DNA of 64,000 nt from an uncultured Persicobacter sp. (GCA_947498325.1 CANMKE010000015.1:1-64000), one strand, 5' to 3'. Shown: positions 1 through 8,809, numbered from the stretch's first letter. A program made the numbers and translations. The notes: a model not told the origin generated them from the sequence alone.

Positions 1-76
1 TCAGAGTGGTCGAATGAGGCAGTCTTGAAAACTGTTGTACTGCGAGGTACCGGGGGTTCGAATCCCTCACTCTCTG
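1..76 (+). tRNA. tRNA-Ser (anticodon UGA), 5' end cut off by the window
   Basis: The anticodon loop CTTGAAA gives anticodon TGA, which reads UCA serine codons. A long variable arm follows, as expected for a class II tRNA, then a T arm with five G residues, loop TTCGAAT and stem CCCTC. The 3' acceptor strand is ACTCTCT with discriminator G at 76. CCA is not encoded. About ten bases of the acceptor and D arm lie before base 1, so the gene is partial. Confidence 0.93.
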
Positions 77-77
77 C

Positions 78-114
78 AAAAGTCCTAACTTTAATTAGTT
101 TAGGACTTTTTTTT
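78..114 (+). terminator. Rho-independent terminator after tRNA-Ser
   Basis: The stem AAAGTCCTA (78-86) pairs with TAGGACTTT (101-109) and is followed by a run of T. It starts two bases after the tRNA 3' end, so it ends the tRNA transcript. Confidence 0.8.
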
Positions 115-349
115 GCCAATCCTTACTTCCCCATTCTTTTTCATCCATCAATGAACGTACTGATTTCAGGATCAACGGATTTGAATTTTGCTCAACAGAA
201 AAAGCCTCTCCAAGCGTTCATTAATTCCGTTATTTTTACCTGAATAACACCCCCTACATTACGCAAACACAATACTCACCCCTCAGTAAGAAAGTGGCTT
301 TAAGTGAATTACGGCCGTAAAGAATCATTGTAACCAAACACAAACGACA

Positions 350-769
350 ATGATTAACGCCAATACTTACACACAGCCGCAGCACAATCACACAGAAGTC
401 AGCCTAAATCTTGAGGAGAAAATTCATGAATATTGTGAGGGTGATACAGAGATGTATTATGAACTTGCAGGCTTGTATAAAGGCTCTTTCAGCGAACTTC
501 ATGACAAGTTCAACCAATTTATCACAACGCATGATTTGGCAGGCTTTCGCTTTTTAGCACACAAGTTACACTCCTCTATTGAACTGCTGAGCCTACAACA
601 GCTCAGGACCTACTTTACGATTATCAGAAACTACCTGGAAAACCCGGAGAACACCCAAAAGCCCGATCACGTCATTCAATCCATTAACGCCATGACGGCG
701 CAAATTCTTCAGGAATTAAATGCGATCATTAAAAGAGGGTATGAAGAAAACAAAGAGAGCGCTTCTTAA
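350..769 (+). CDS. Orphan HPt (histidine phosphotransfer) domain protein
   Basis: This 139-residue soluble, mostly helical protein has the HPt signature around residues 66-80: LAHKLHSSIELL, which resembles the family pattern AHxLKxxxxxxG. His71 is the likely phosphorylated residue. HPt proteins carry a phosphoryl group between response-regulator receivers and histidine kinases in phosphorelays. No kinase or receiver gene lies nearby, so partners would be encoded elsewhere. Helical sequence fills residues 20-130, leaving room only for the four-helix bundle. The gene stands alone between tRNA-Ser and the convergent phoH-like gene. The fold call is good; the pathway is unknown. Confidence 0.75.
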   Translation: MINANTYTQPQHNHTEVSLNLEEKIHEYCEGDTEMYYELAGLYKGSFSELHDKFNQFITTHDLAGFRFLAHKLHSSIELLSLQQLRTYFTIIRNYLENPENTQKPDHVIQSINAMTAQILQELNAIIKRGYEENKESAS

Positions 770-779
770 TCAGAAGCGC
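759..779 (-). terminator. Probable terminator of the phoH-like gene
   Basis: GCGCTTCT and AGAAGCGC form an eight-pair stem with a five-base loop between two convergent genes, overlapping the stop of the HPt gene. On the minus strand the stem is followed by a pyrimidine-rich, broken T run, so efficiency is uncertain. Confidence 0.5.
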
Positions 780-793
780 CCTGCTGCCTGCCA

Positions 794-2137
794 CTAAAGC
801 AGATCATTTGCCAGATTAGCCAATTCCGAACGCTCGCCCTTCTCCAGAGTAATTTGAGCGTACAAGGGATGATTCTTAATCTTTGACATCAGTGTTGAAA
901 GTCCGTTACTTTGCGCATCAAGGTAAGGGGTATCAATTTGGTGAATATCGCCAGTGAAAATAATTTTTGTGTTTTCGCCAGCACGGGTGATAATTGTTTT
1001 GACCTCATGAGGCGTGAGGTTTTGCGCTTCATCAACAATAAAAATAATATTGGACAAGCTACGCCCGCGAATGTAGGCCAATGGTGTGATGACTAACTTT
1101 TCATCTTCCACCATTTTTGTCAGCTGCACGTACTCTTTATCTTGTTCATTGAAGTGATGCTTGATAAATTTCAGATTATCCCAAAGCGGTTCCATATAAG
1201 GGTTCAGTTTAGATTTAATATCCCCCGGCAGGAAGCCCACATCTTTATTGCTTAACGGCACAATTGGTCGAGCAAGATAAATCTGCTTGAAGTCTCTGCG
1301 TTGCGCCAACGCACCAGCCAAGGCCAGTAAAGTCTTTCCTGAACCAGGAACACCTCCGATCGTTACCAATTTAATATCTGGGTTTAAAATGGCGTGTAAC
1401 GCAAAAGCCTGCTCGGCATTCCGAGGCTTTATACCATAAGCGGTATACTTCTCCACACGCTCAATGCGGTTATTTGCTGCGGAACAGAAGGTCATGACGG
1501 ACTGATCATTGCTGCGCAAGACAAAATAACCATTCGGACATAATCGGGCTTTCAGCTCTTCCGATATTTCAGCAAAACCCACTTCATAAAGTGTGTCGAT
1601 CAAGGCCGGGTCTATGCCGTCGATTGTTTTAGTGCTTTTATCCAAAGCGGCAATATCCTGAACTTTGCCTGTTTTGTAATCATCAGCCTTTAAAGACAGC
1701 GATTTGGCTTTTAAGCGAAGATTGACATCCTTCGTTACCATCACCACCAACTTATCCGCATTATCTTCCTGAAGCGACAATGCGGCGTTCAGGATCTGGT
1801 GATCCATCTTCTTTGAATCAAATACCTCCTGCGCATCCACGCTTGCTGTCGTACTCAGCACAACCTTCAAGCGCCCCTTACGCTCGCCAGGCAACGGCAT
1901 CCATTCTCTGATCGGATGACCGTCAGACAGATCATCGAGCAATCGGATGAAGGCTCTTGCTTCAAAATTCACGGAATCATTCCCTTTTTTAAAATTATCG
2001 AGCTCTTCAAGAACGGTAATTGGTACAGCGACGTCGTGTTCTCCAAAATTCAAAAATGAGCGGTGATCAAAAAGAATGACAGAGGTATCAAGCACAAAGA
2101 TCTTCGCTTTGGCTGTGGAAGTTGCTTGCTTTGACAT
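794..2137 (-). CDS. phoH: PhoH-family ATPase with N-terminal PIN domain (PhoH2 type)
   Basis: This 447-residue protein has two modules. Residues 12-150 are a PIN ribonuclease-type domain: Asp17 in VLDTSV, acidic residues in VLEELDNF, and Asp in VTKDVNLR. Residues about 240-447 are a PhoH ATPase with Walker A GGVPGSGKT (near 262-270), Walker B IIFIVDEAQN (near 370) and sensor-like IIFTGDIHQID. Fused PIN-PhoH proteins are described as RNA helicase/RNase enzymes, so a role in RNA turnover is plausible, though no partner gene adjoins. A hairpin lies in its leader (2169-2186). The family is certain; the cellular role is inferred. Confidence 0.9.
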   Translation of the reverse strand: MSKQATSTAKAKIFVLDTSVILFDHRSFLNFGEHDVAVPITVLEELDNFKKGNDSVNFEARAFIRLLDDLSDGHPIREWMPLPGERKGRLKVVLSTTASVDAQEVFDSKKMDHQILNAALSLQEDNADKLVVMVTKDVNLRLKAKSLSLKADDYKTGKVQDIAALDKSTKTIDGIDPALIDTLYEVGFAEISEELKARLCPNGYFVLRSNDQSVMTFCSAANNRIERVEKYTAYGIKPRNAEQAFALHAILNPDIKLVTIGGVPGSGKTLLALAGALAQRRDFKQIYLARPIVPLSNKDVGFLPGDIKSKLNPYMEPLWDNLKFIKHHFNEQDKEYVQLTKMVEDEKLVITPLAYIRGRSLSNIIFIVDEAQNLTPHEVKTIITRAGENTKIIFTGDIHQIDTPYLDAQSNGLSTLMSKIKNHPLYAQITLEKGERSELANLANDLL

Positions 2138-2168
2138 AGGACTTATTTTTCGGTGAGCAATGTAAAGG

Positions 2169-2186
2169 ACGGCATCATCATGCCGT
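2169..2186 (-). other. Hairpin in the phoH leader
   Basis: ACGGCAT (2169-2175) and ATGCCGT (2180-2186) form a perfect seven-pair stem with loop CATC, about 32 bases upstream of the phoH start. No T run follows on the minus strand, so it does not look like a terminator. It may be a leader structure. Confidence 0.4.
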
Positions 2187-2340
2187 TTGGGTACGGGCTC
2201 CTTTTTTCAACCCTAATTTGCTACTGCAGGAAAAAAAGCGTTCCCTCTTTCCCATGTATATATAATGTCCGTGGAACCGATGTGATTACAGGCCGCTAAA
2301 AGAATTTACGTAAATGAATTGAATAAGGAAAAAATAGCAT

Positions 2341-2372
2341 AAAAAAAAGACCAGTCTAATGACTGGCCTTTC
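2341..2372 (-). terminator. Terminator of secDF
   Basis: GACCAGTC and GACTGGCC-type arms form a GC-rich stem around the loop TAAT, and on the minus strand the stem runs into eight T residues. It lies about 36 bases past the secDF stop. Confidence 0.85.
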
Positions 2373-2407
2373 TATATTTTTTATCGGTAACAAGTACCGA
2401 GCTTTAA

Positions 2408-5400
2408 TTATTTAGCAATCGCAGCTTTTTGTAATTTCTTTGCTTTACGACGCTCAGCTCCATAAGTGAAGTCAAGAACAATCGGTGTTGCAACGAAAAT
2501 CGATGAGTAAGTACCTACTGCGATACCTACCAACATTGCGAATGAGAATGAACGTAATACTTCACCACCAAACAAGAACAATACAACTACTACAATAAAT
2601 GTAGTGAATGATGTCATCAATGTACGAGACATCGTGTTGTTGATCGCCATATTGAACGTTTGCTCAATATCTTTATTTGGGTTGGCTGCAACATCCTCAC
2701 GAATACGGTCAAACACGACCACGGTATCATTAATAGAGTAACCGATGATGGTCAGGATTGCGGCGACAAACACCTGATCAATTTCGTAGTTAACGCCAAA
2801 CAATGCGACAATCGCAAAGGCGGCAAACACGAAACAGGTATCGTGAATCAAGGCCAGGATCGCTCCTGCTGAGAATCCCATTTTTCGGAATCGGATGAAG
2901 ATATACAAGAACAGCACAATCAAAGCATAGAAACCTGCTTCCATCGACGAGTACTTGATGTCATCTGCAATTGTCGCTCCTACTTTTGAAGAGGAAACAA
3001 CCGCAAAATTATTCTCCTGAATATTTTTAGCATCATCGGTGCTCGACATTCCTGTAGCCTGCGCAATCGCATTGATTACTGCCTGCTTCACTTCCACGTC
3101 AGCGTTATCACTGTCTTCATCAATTTTGTATGAAGTTGTAATCTTCAGAACATCAGAAGCACCATAAGTTTTAACTTCTACACCTGACTTCTCGAATGCC
3201 TCATAGTTTGAGATACCCGTTTTAACCGTCGATGCTTCCATTGACTTACCGAAGTCAACCACATAAGAGCGACCACCTTTAAAGTCCACACCCATGTTCA
3301 ATCCACCTTCAGCGATAATCAGACCGATACCAACAACGATGAATGACAATGAGATGATATAAACTTTACGACGAGCACCCATGAAGTCGATATTCACATT
3401 CTGCATGAAGTTACGTGACATACCTGTTTCGAAAGACAATTTCGACTGGTTACCTTTTTTAGACAACCAAGACAAGATCACGCGAGTGATAAATACTGCA
3501 GAGAAGAATGATGACGCAATACCGATCATCAATGTAATCGCAAAACCTTTTACTGGACCTTGACCCAACACGTAAAGAATTACACCGATCAAGAAAGTAG
3601 TAACGTTGGCATCAAAAATAGAGCTGAATGCTTTATCGTAACCTTTATCAATGGCGCTGAGCAATGGAATACCCGATCGCATTTCCTCTCGAATACGCTC
3701 AAAGATCAGTACGTTCGCATCAATCGACATACCGATCGTCAGTACGATACCGGCAATACCAGGCAGCGTCAGTGCGGCGGAGAGGTTGGCAAGGATACCC
3801 AAGATGAAGAAGATGTTGAACACCAATGCAGAGTTCGCAATCAAACCACCTTTTGCATAGAAAGCCACCATAAAGATCACTACCAATGCCAAACCTAAGA
3901 ATACCGAGTAAATACCTTGTTGTTGTGCTTCTTTACCCAAAGTTGGTCCAATTACAGCTTCCTCTACAATACGAGTAGGCGCTGGCAAAGAACCTGCTTT
4001 CAAGATGTTCGCCAAATCTTTCGCTTCATCAATAGAGAAGTTACCAGAGATAGAAGAGGAACCGTTAGGAATTTCACCGTTTACCTGAGGAGCAGAATAA
4101 GCATAACCATCCAATACAATAGCGATCTGGCGACCAATATTTGAGGCAGTCAATTTCTTCCATTTCTTAGCACCTACAGAGTTCATTTGCATAGAAATCG
4201 CTGGACGACCAGACTGGTCGAAATCCTGGCGAGCATCCGTAATCACTTCACCTGTTAAAGGAGCTTGTCCTGCACGGCGAGTTTTCAAAGCATAAAGCGT
4301 CAATAATTCCTGACCGTTAGCTTCGTTTGGTTTTACTTCCCAAGCGAATTTCAAGTTACGAGGCAATAGAGATTTGATATCTGCACGCTCGATAATACGG
4401 TTGATTTTTACGGTATCTTTTACGTTGTAAACCAAGCCGTAAGGAGATCTGTTCAATGCCAATAGCGGAGATACGTTTTGGCTCATGGCAGCCTGAAGGC
4501 TATCGATTTTTGCCTGAGCAGCAGCTGCTGAATCTGGAGCTACTGTTCCTTCCGTTTTCCCGCCTGTTAAAGAAGCCAAATCATCCTCATCAGAAGATTT
4601 CACAACGGCGTTGTTATCTGATTTCTCAGTACCTGTTGCCAGGTGATTTACTTTTTGCTCAGCAACCAATTTCTGGTTAATGGCCATCAATGACTGTTGG
4701 TATTCCTGAAGGTTATACACTTCAAAGAACTCCAATTTTGCAACACCTTGCAACAATTTACGAACACGCTCAGGGTTATCTACACCAGGAAGCTCTACCT
4801 GAATACGGCCTGTACCTTGCAAACGCTGAATGTTTGGCTGTGAAGTACCGAAACGGTCAACACGAGTACGAAGAATGTTAAAAGAACGATCGATCGCACT
4901 TTCCACCTCAGTATCCAAAATTTTCAAAACCGCATCATCAGAAGACTCCAAAGAGATACGACCTTTATTTGCTGCGTTAGCGAAAACAGTACTTAACTTG
5001 CTACCGTTGGTTTGCTTTTCCCACGCACTGTAAAACAACTGCACGAAGTTACCACCAGTTTTGTGATAAGCAGTATTTGCTGTTTGAACAGCAGCGTTAA
5101 AGTCCGCGTCTTTTGTATTACCGGCAATTCCTTTCACGATCTCTACAGGAGAAACCTCCAATGTCACGTGCATACCTCCCTGAAGGTCAAGACCCAAGCC
5201 AAGCTCAGTTTCTTTAATTTCCTTGAAAGTATAAGGGTTGCCTAATAAATTAAAAACGGGCTCGTTCCAAATGGAATCAAGATAGTTTTGCTTTTTGTTA
5301 AAGTTAACCTTGCCACTCGCATCTGTTGCGTATGCCGTTGCCTGATTCTGAATTTTTGTCGATACCAAAGTGAAAGACAAATAATACAGACACAAAGCCG

Positions 5401-5443
5401 TAATAATTACGGTCAGTGCAACAATGAAACCTCTGTTTCTCAT
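2408..5443 (-). CDS. secDF: Fused protein translocase subunit SecDF
   Basis: At 1011 residues this is a SecD-SecF fusion that uses proton motive force to help pull proteins across the inner membrane after SecYEG/SecA. SecD features are an N-terminal membrane helix (about 7-27), LGLDLQGGMH near 83-92, a large periplasmic P1 region, and the helix motif GMSIDANVLIFERIREE near 575. The SecF half begins near residue 675, with GVDFKGG near 722 and NDTVVVFDRIRED near 909. The P1 region carries a low-complexity Ala/Ser/Asp-rich insert around 265-315. Fusion is common in Bacteroidota. It is transcribed alone, with its own terminator. Confidence 0.97.
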   Translation of the reverse strand: MRNRGFIVALTVIITALCLYYLSFTLVSTKIQNQATAYATDASGKVNFNKKQNYLDSIWNEPVFNLLGNPYTFKEIKETELGLGLDLQGGMHVTLEVSPVEIVKGIAGNTKDADFNAAVQTANTAYHKTGGNFVQLFYSAWEKQTNGSKLSTVFANAANKGRISLESSDDAVLKILDTEVESAIDRSFNILRTRVDRFGTSQPNIQRLQGTGRIQVELPGVDNPERVRKLLQGVAKLEFFEVYNLQEYQQSLMAINQKLVAEQKVNHLATGTEKSDNNAVVKSSDEDDLASLTGGKTEGTVAPDSAAAAQAKIDSLQAAMSQNVSPLLALNRSPYGLVYNVKDTVKINRIIERADIKSLLPRNLKFAWEVKPNEANGQELLTLYALKTRRAGQAPLTGEVITDARQDFDQSGRPAISMQMNSVGAKKWKKLTASNIGRQIAIVLDGYAYSAPQVNGEIPNGSSSISGNFSIDEAKDLANILKAGSLPAPTRIVEEAVIGPTLGKEAQQQGIYSVFLGLALVVIFMVAFYAKGGLIANSALVFNIFFILGILANLSAALTLPGIAGIVLTIGMSIDANVLIFERIREEMRSGIPLLSAIDKGYDKAFSSIFDANVTTFLIGVILYVLGQGPVKGFAITLMIGIASSFFSAVFITRVILSWLSKKGNQSKLSFETGMSRNFMQNVNIDFMGARRKVYIISLSFIVVGIGLIIAEGGLNMGVDFKGGRSYVVDFGKSMEASTVKTGISNYEAFEKSGVEVKTYGASDVLKITTSYKIDEDSDNADVEVKQAVINAIAQATGMSSTDDAKNIQENNFAVVSSSKVGATIADDIKYSSMEAGFYALIVLFLYIFIRFRKMGFSAGAILALIHDTCFVFAAFAIVALFGVNYEIDQVFVAAILTIIGYSINDTVVVFDRIREDVAANPNKDIEQTFNMAINNTMSRTLMTSFTTFIVVVVLFLFGGEVLRSFSFAMLVGIAVGTYSSIFVATPIVLDFTYGAERRKAKKLQKAAIAK

Positions 5444-5548
5444 TGTTCTATTTATTTGAATATAAAAAAGTATTTATTTTTTCTGATTTGAAGGGTGCCC
5501 GCAACAATAAAACTTGCCACCAGACACAGGGGTAATCACGCCACCAAA

Positions 5549-5917
5549 TTACGGGGCATTGGGGGAGAGCTGACAGTCGAGCAGCCTTAAAAGAATAGAA
5601 GTCGAATAGACTTTAACACCTTGCACTACATCTGAAGTCCCCATCAGGCTACTCCAAAAAGGTTCAATAATTCCCTCTAAGCTTAAAAAATGTAGTGAAA
5701 ATGAAGATACCGCTTGATAAGGCTTTAAAACAAAATCTGTTTTTTCAGGAGAACTATCCCGATGCTTATCATGCTGACTTTTAGCATTATGCGATACCGA
5801 TTGCTCCACATTAGGGTGACTAACCACATGCTGCACAACAGGGCCCGCTACCATCCAGAAGGTGGTAAGTAGGAGCACGATGATGCTCGATGTCGATATT
5901 TTAGTCACTTTAGTCAT
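5549..5917 (-). CDS. Small hypothetical membrane protein, His-rich after its anchor
   Basis: I do not recognise this 122-residue protein. ATG at 5917 is preferred: an upstream in-frame start at 5953 would put the coding region into a terminator hairpin. Residues 10-31 form one hydrophobic segment, either signal or anchor. Residues 32-55 hold several histidines with Ser, Lys and Asp (VVQHVV, SHNAKSQHDKHRD), reminiscent of small Bacteroidota proteins tied to metal handling, but no Cys motif supports that. The rest is weakly conserved-looking, with a second hydrophobic patch. It sits alone between secDF and the ktrA-like gene. Confidence 0.5.
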   Translation of the reverse strand: MTKVTKISTSSIIVLLLTTFWMVAGPVVQHVVSHPNVEQSVSHNAKSQHDKHRDSSPEKTDFVLKPYQAVSSFSLHFLSLEGIIEPFWSSLMGTSDVVQGVKVYSTSILLRLLDCQLSPNAP

Positions 5918-5934
5918 GGATTGCAAAAGTAAAT

Positions 5935-5970
5935 AAAAAAGGGTCAAGCACAAAGCCCGACCCTTTTAAA
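5935..5970 (-). terminator. Terminator of the udk-udk-ktrA unit
   Basis: AAAAGGGTC (5937-5945) pairs perfectly with GACCCTTTT (5959-5967). It has A/T runs on both sides and lies about 110 bases beyond the ktrA-like stop. Confidence 0.75.
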
Positions 5971-6079
5971 TTTCTTTTTTTACAAAAACCACATTTTGTC
6001 ATTAAATAAACACATCAGCTAAAAACCAACATGAGTGTTCCAGACAACCAACAATGGATTGTAATTCAGCATTTTACAA

Positions 6080-6781
6080 TTAGGAGTTTACCTCAATAAA
6101 ACGGTTTACATTGTGGCGCTTACCCATAAGCACCAACTGATCCGTCGCTTTAACAATAGAATCAGCTTTTGGCACCCCAACAATGTGTTCTTCCGTACGT
6201 GCTGCACCTGTTTTTTTATCCACGGTCTGAAGGCTATTCTTTATCGTGATCAGGTTAAGGTCATATCGTTCACGCAATCCCATATCTTTTAATTGCATAT
6301 TCACCACCCGCTTAGGTGTTTCAATTTCCACAATCTCATAATCGTCAGGCAGCGGAAAGAATTTTTTAATAGAAGGGTTAATCAAGCGATGTGCCAACAA
6401 CACCCCTTCGTTAGCCTCGGGATTAAGAATCTCATGGATTCCCATTTTCTCCAAAATCAAATGCTGATGCGCGTTACTTGCGCGGGCAATGACTTTTTTA
6501 ACGCCCAACTCCTGAAGAATTACAGAAGTCAAAACCACGTTTTCAAAGTTTCCACCAATTGTAACTACTGCTGTATCTACCTCTTGAATGCTCTGTGCAA
6601 CCAATGCGCTTTCATCAGTAGAATCCATATTGACCACATAAGCAACTTTGTCTTTTGCGGCTTCAATCACATTTATATTTGAATCAATCCCGATTACTTC
6701 TGCACCAAAATTAGACAAACATTCCGCTAATGCCATTCCTAATTGTCCAAGACCGATAACAGCTACCTTACCTTTTTTCAT
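6080..6781 (-). CDS. KtrA/TrkA-family potassium channel regulatory subunit
   Basis: This 233-residue cytosolic protein has an N-terminal RCK/TrkA-N Rossmann domain (residues 4-135) with GLGQLG at 10-15 and an acidic residue ending strand 2 (IGIDSN), which suits nucleotide binding. A TrkA-C domain follows (about 140-225). Such proteins gate Ktr/Trk potassium transporters in response to ATP/ADP or NAD(H). The membrane subunit (KtrB/TrkH) is not in this window. The start overlaps the stop of the upstream kinase gene by four bases (ATGA), implying translational coupling. The single RCK unit points to KtrA rather than the double-unit TrkA of E. coli. Confidence 0.85.
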   Translation of the reverse strand: MKKGKVAVIGLGQLGMALAECLSNFGAEVIGIDSNINVIEAAKDKVAYVVNMDSTDESALVAQSIQEVDTAVVTIGGNFENVVLTSVILQELGVKKVIARASNAHQHLILEKMGIHEILNPEANEGVLLAHRLINPSIKKFFPLPDDYEIVEIETPKRVVNMQLKDMGLRERYDLNLITIKNSLQTVDKKTGAARTEEHIVGVPKADSIVKATDQLVLMGKRHNVNRFIEVNS

Positions 6782-7401
6782 GAATTTACATGTTGTTTTA
6801 AGTGGGAAACCAAAACCCCCAACCCGATATCAAATGTTGTATTATTCGGAATGATGATATGCGCCGTCGATTTGAAAGGTCTGATAAACTTATCATAAGT
6901 AGGCTGCACATGCTTTTCATACCTGTACAGTACCTCCTCCAAACCTTCATTTCGCTCTTCACTATCCCGAACGATTCTTCTTTTCAACTTAATATGTTCT
7001 TGCGCATCTATAAATACGCGAACGTCTATCAAATCTGATAGGTCCTGGTCATAAAAAACAAACAACCCCTCTACAATAATGATTGGGGCTGATTTAAAGA
7101 CCAATTTCTTCGGTACAATGTTGGGATTATTAAATGTATACTCTTCAAGTTCTACTTGTCGCCCCTCTTTCAGATCCTTAAGATCTGTAGCATATTTGCG
7201 CAAATCAACCGATTCTGGCAGATCAAAATTTTCGATCCCCATATCATCCACCGGTTGTAATTCCTTTGGCAAATAATAATTATCCTGAGAAATAAGACAA
7301 ACCTGATCCGAAGAAAAGGCTGACAATAAATTCTTCAGAAAGGTAGTTTTCCCTGACGCACTTCCTCCGGTAATTCCAACTACTAAGGGCTTCACACTCA
7401 T
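6778..7401 (-). CDS. Uridine kinase-like P-loop kinase (copy 2)
   Basis: This 207-residue NTP-dependent kinase belongs to the PRK/uridine kinase family. The P-loop GGSASGKTT lies at 12-20 (Lys18). SQDNYY near 39-44 and NFDLPESVD near 58-66 fit the substrate region, VEGLFVFY the Walker B strand, and LKRRIVRD the lid arginines. The classical uridine-kinase segment YDFxxHxR is replaced by EYTFNNPNI, without the His and Arg, so the substrate may not be uridine. It is a clear tandem paralog of the gene at 7398-8027, overlaps it by four bases, and overlaps the ktrA-like gene by four bases. It lies in the middle of a three-gene unit. Confidence 0.85.
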   Translation of the reverse strand: MSVKPLVVGITGGSASGKTTFLKNLLSAFSSDQVCLISQDNYYLPKELQPVDDMGIENFDLPESVDLRKYATDLKDLKEGRQVELEEYTFNNPNIVPKKLVFKSAPIIIVEGLFVFYDQDLSDLIDVRVFIDAQEHIKLKRRIVRDSEERNEGLEEVLYRYEKHVQPTYDKFIRPFKSTAHIIIPNNTTFDIGLGVLVSHLKQHVNS

Positions 7402-8027
7402 CCTATTTTTGATTTTAAAAATTTCGACACCACTTCCATTCCCATATCAAAGGTGCTGTTATTGGGCACTACCAAATCTGCCGATGATTTAAACGGGGCA
7501 ATATATTGCTTATAAGTTGGAATGACATGCTGCTCGTATCGATAGAGCACCTCTTCGAGGTCGTAGCCTCGTTCAGCATTATCGCGAATAATTCGTCGCT
7601 TTAGCTTGATATGCTCCTCTGCGTCCACAAATATTTTAAGATCCAGGTGCTCGGCAATCAGGGGCTCATAAAATACAAAAAGCCCTTCAACCACAATAAT
7701 GGGTGCGGGCTCAAAAGTGAGCATCTTCGGTGCAACATCACTGTTATTAAATGTATATTCTTCCCTTTGGATGGCCTGCCCACTTTTCAAGGCTAAAATA
7801 TCAGACGCAAAGCCCAATAAATCTATTGACTTTGGAAGATCAAAATTTATCATCCCATTTTCATCGACAGGCTGCTGATCACGATCGCGATAATAATTAT
7901 CCTGAGATAATAGGCACACTTCCTGCGCTGTAAACTGGCTGAGCAGAGCGTTCAGAAATGTGGTTTTACCCGACGCACTACCGCCTGTAATCCCGACTAC
8001 AAAGGGTTGTTTTTTTGACTCAATCAT
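7398..8027 (-). CDS. Uridine kinase-like P-loop kinase (copy 1)
   Basis: This 209-residue protein is the first gene of the overlapping trio. The P-loop GGSASGKTT sits at 15-23 (Lys21). SQDNYYRDRDQQPVDENG, NFDLPKSIDL and REEYTFNNSDV match copy 2 closely; by eye well over half the positions are identical. The family phosphorylates uridine/cytidine with ATP or GTP in pyrimidine salvage. As in copy 2, the His and Arg of the usual nucleoside-binding YDFxxHxR segment are absent, so annotation as udk is by family, not by proven substrate. The gap to rdgB upstream is 80 bases. Confidence 0.85.
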   Translation of the reverse strand: MIESKKQPFVVGITGGSASGKTTFLNALLSQFTAQEVCLLSQDNYYRDRDQQPVDENGMINFDLPKSIDLLGFASDILALKSGQAIQREEYTFNNSDVAPKMLTFEPAPIIVVEGLFVFYEPLIAEHLDLKIFVDAEEHIKLKRRIIRDNAERGYDLEEVLYRYEQHVIPTYKQYIAPFKSSADLVVPNNSTFDMGMEVVSKFLKSKIG

Positions 8028-8107
8028 AATGGAATAAATTCCGATCTAAAATTTGTACTTCACCATGGTTACAAAAATAAAGCCGAAAGGCCTCATTTTC
8101 ATGATGC

Positions 8108-8689
8108 TTAATAATTATCCTTGAAAAATTGAATTAATTTACGAACCGCATGACCACGGTGGCTAATTTCATTTTTCTGATCCTTGTTCATCTGGGCGAA
8201 AGTATTAGAATACCCCTGAGGAAGAAATATAGGGTCATAACCAAAACCCTGATCGCCTGTCAAAGTTTCAATGATCTCTCCTTTTGCAACCCCTTCAAAT
8301 TGATTTGTTCCATCTTCAGAGATCAAGGTAATCACTGTACGGAACTGCGCCGCCCGGTTTGATTTCCCCTTTAAGCGCTCAAGAACCAAGGCCATATTAT
8401 CTTCACTGCTCCGTTGTGGGCCAGCATAGCGAGCAGAATAAACGCCAGGAGCACCATCAAGTGCCTCAATCTCTAAACCAGTATCATCAGCAAAACATGC
8501 CACTTTATAATGCTCAAAAACATAGGTAGCTTTTTGTAAAGAATTTCCTTCGAGTGTATCCTGATCCTCGGGTAATTCTTCCTCACAGCCAATCGCTTTC
8601 AAACTCAACACCTCAACATTGGCAGGCATCATCGCTTGTATTTCCGCTATTTTATGTGAATTATTAGTTGCAAAGCAAATTTTTATCAT
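8108..8689 (-). CDS. rdgB: RdgB/HAM1 non-canonical purine NTP pyrophosphatase
   Basis: This 193-residue enzyme hydrolyses dITP, ITP and XTP to monophosphates, keeping deaminated purines out of DNA and RNA. Family motifs are complete: TNNSHK at 8-13, FADDTGLEIEALDGAPGV starting near 66 with catalytic Asp68/Asp69, FGYDPIF near 150, and SHRGHAVRKL near the C-terminus. The length equals the family norm. It is the first gene of a minus-strand series with the kinases and is divergent from the Ppx/GppA gene. Confidence 0.96.
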   Translation of the reverse strand: MIKICFATNNSHKIAEIQAMMPANVEVLSLKAIGCEEELPEDQDTLEGNSLQKATYVFEHYKVACFADDTGLEIEALDGAPGVYSARYAGPQRSSEDNMALVLERLKGKSNRAAQFRTVITLISEDGTNQFEGVAKGEIIETLTGDQGFGYDPIFLPQGYSNTFAQMNKDQKNEISHRGHAVRKLIQFFKDNY

Positions 8690-8809
8690 TATTCAAGTAA
8701 ATTAATTATTATTGAACCACGAATAACAAACGATCTGTTACTCAAGGTTTCAGGATTATATCGCAAAGATTAACCACTACAAAAACCATCACGCAATTTA
8801 CGGAAAACC

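Noticed and set aside
25-243. Open frame running through the tRNA-Ser gene and its terminator
   Set aside because: It begins within the tRNA and has no recognisable product; the tRNA and hairpin explain the DNA.
3560-3898. Plus-strand frames within secDF
   Set aside because: Opposite-strand shadows without motifs.
5444-5548. TAATTTG near the secDF start as a promoter
   Set aside because: One base short of TAnnTTTG and without a TTTG at proper distance; not strong enough to list.
8740-8790. TTTGCG stretch upstream of rdgB as its promoter
   Set aside because: The spacing between TA and TTTG is one base too long, so it does not fit the consensus.
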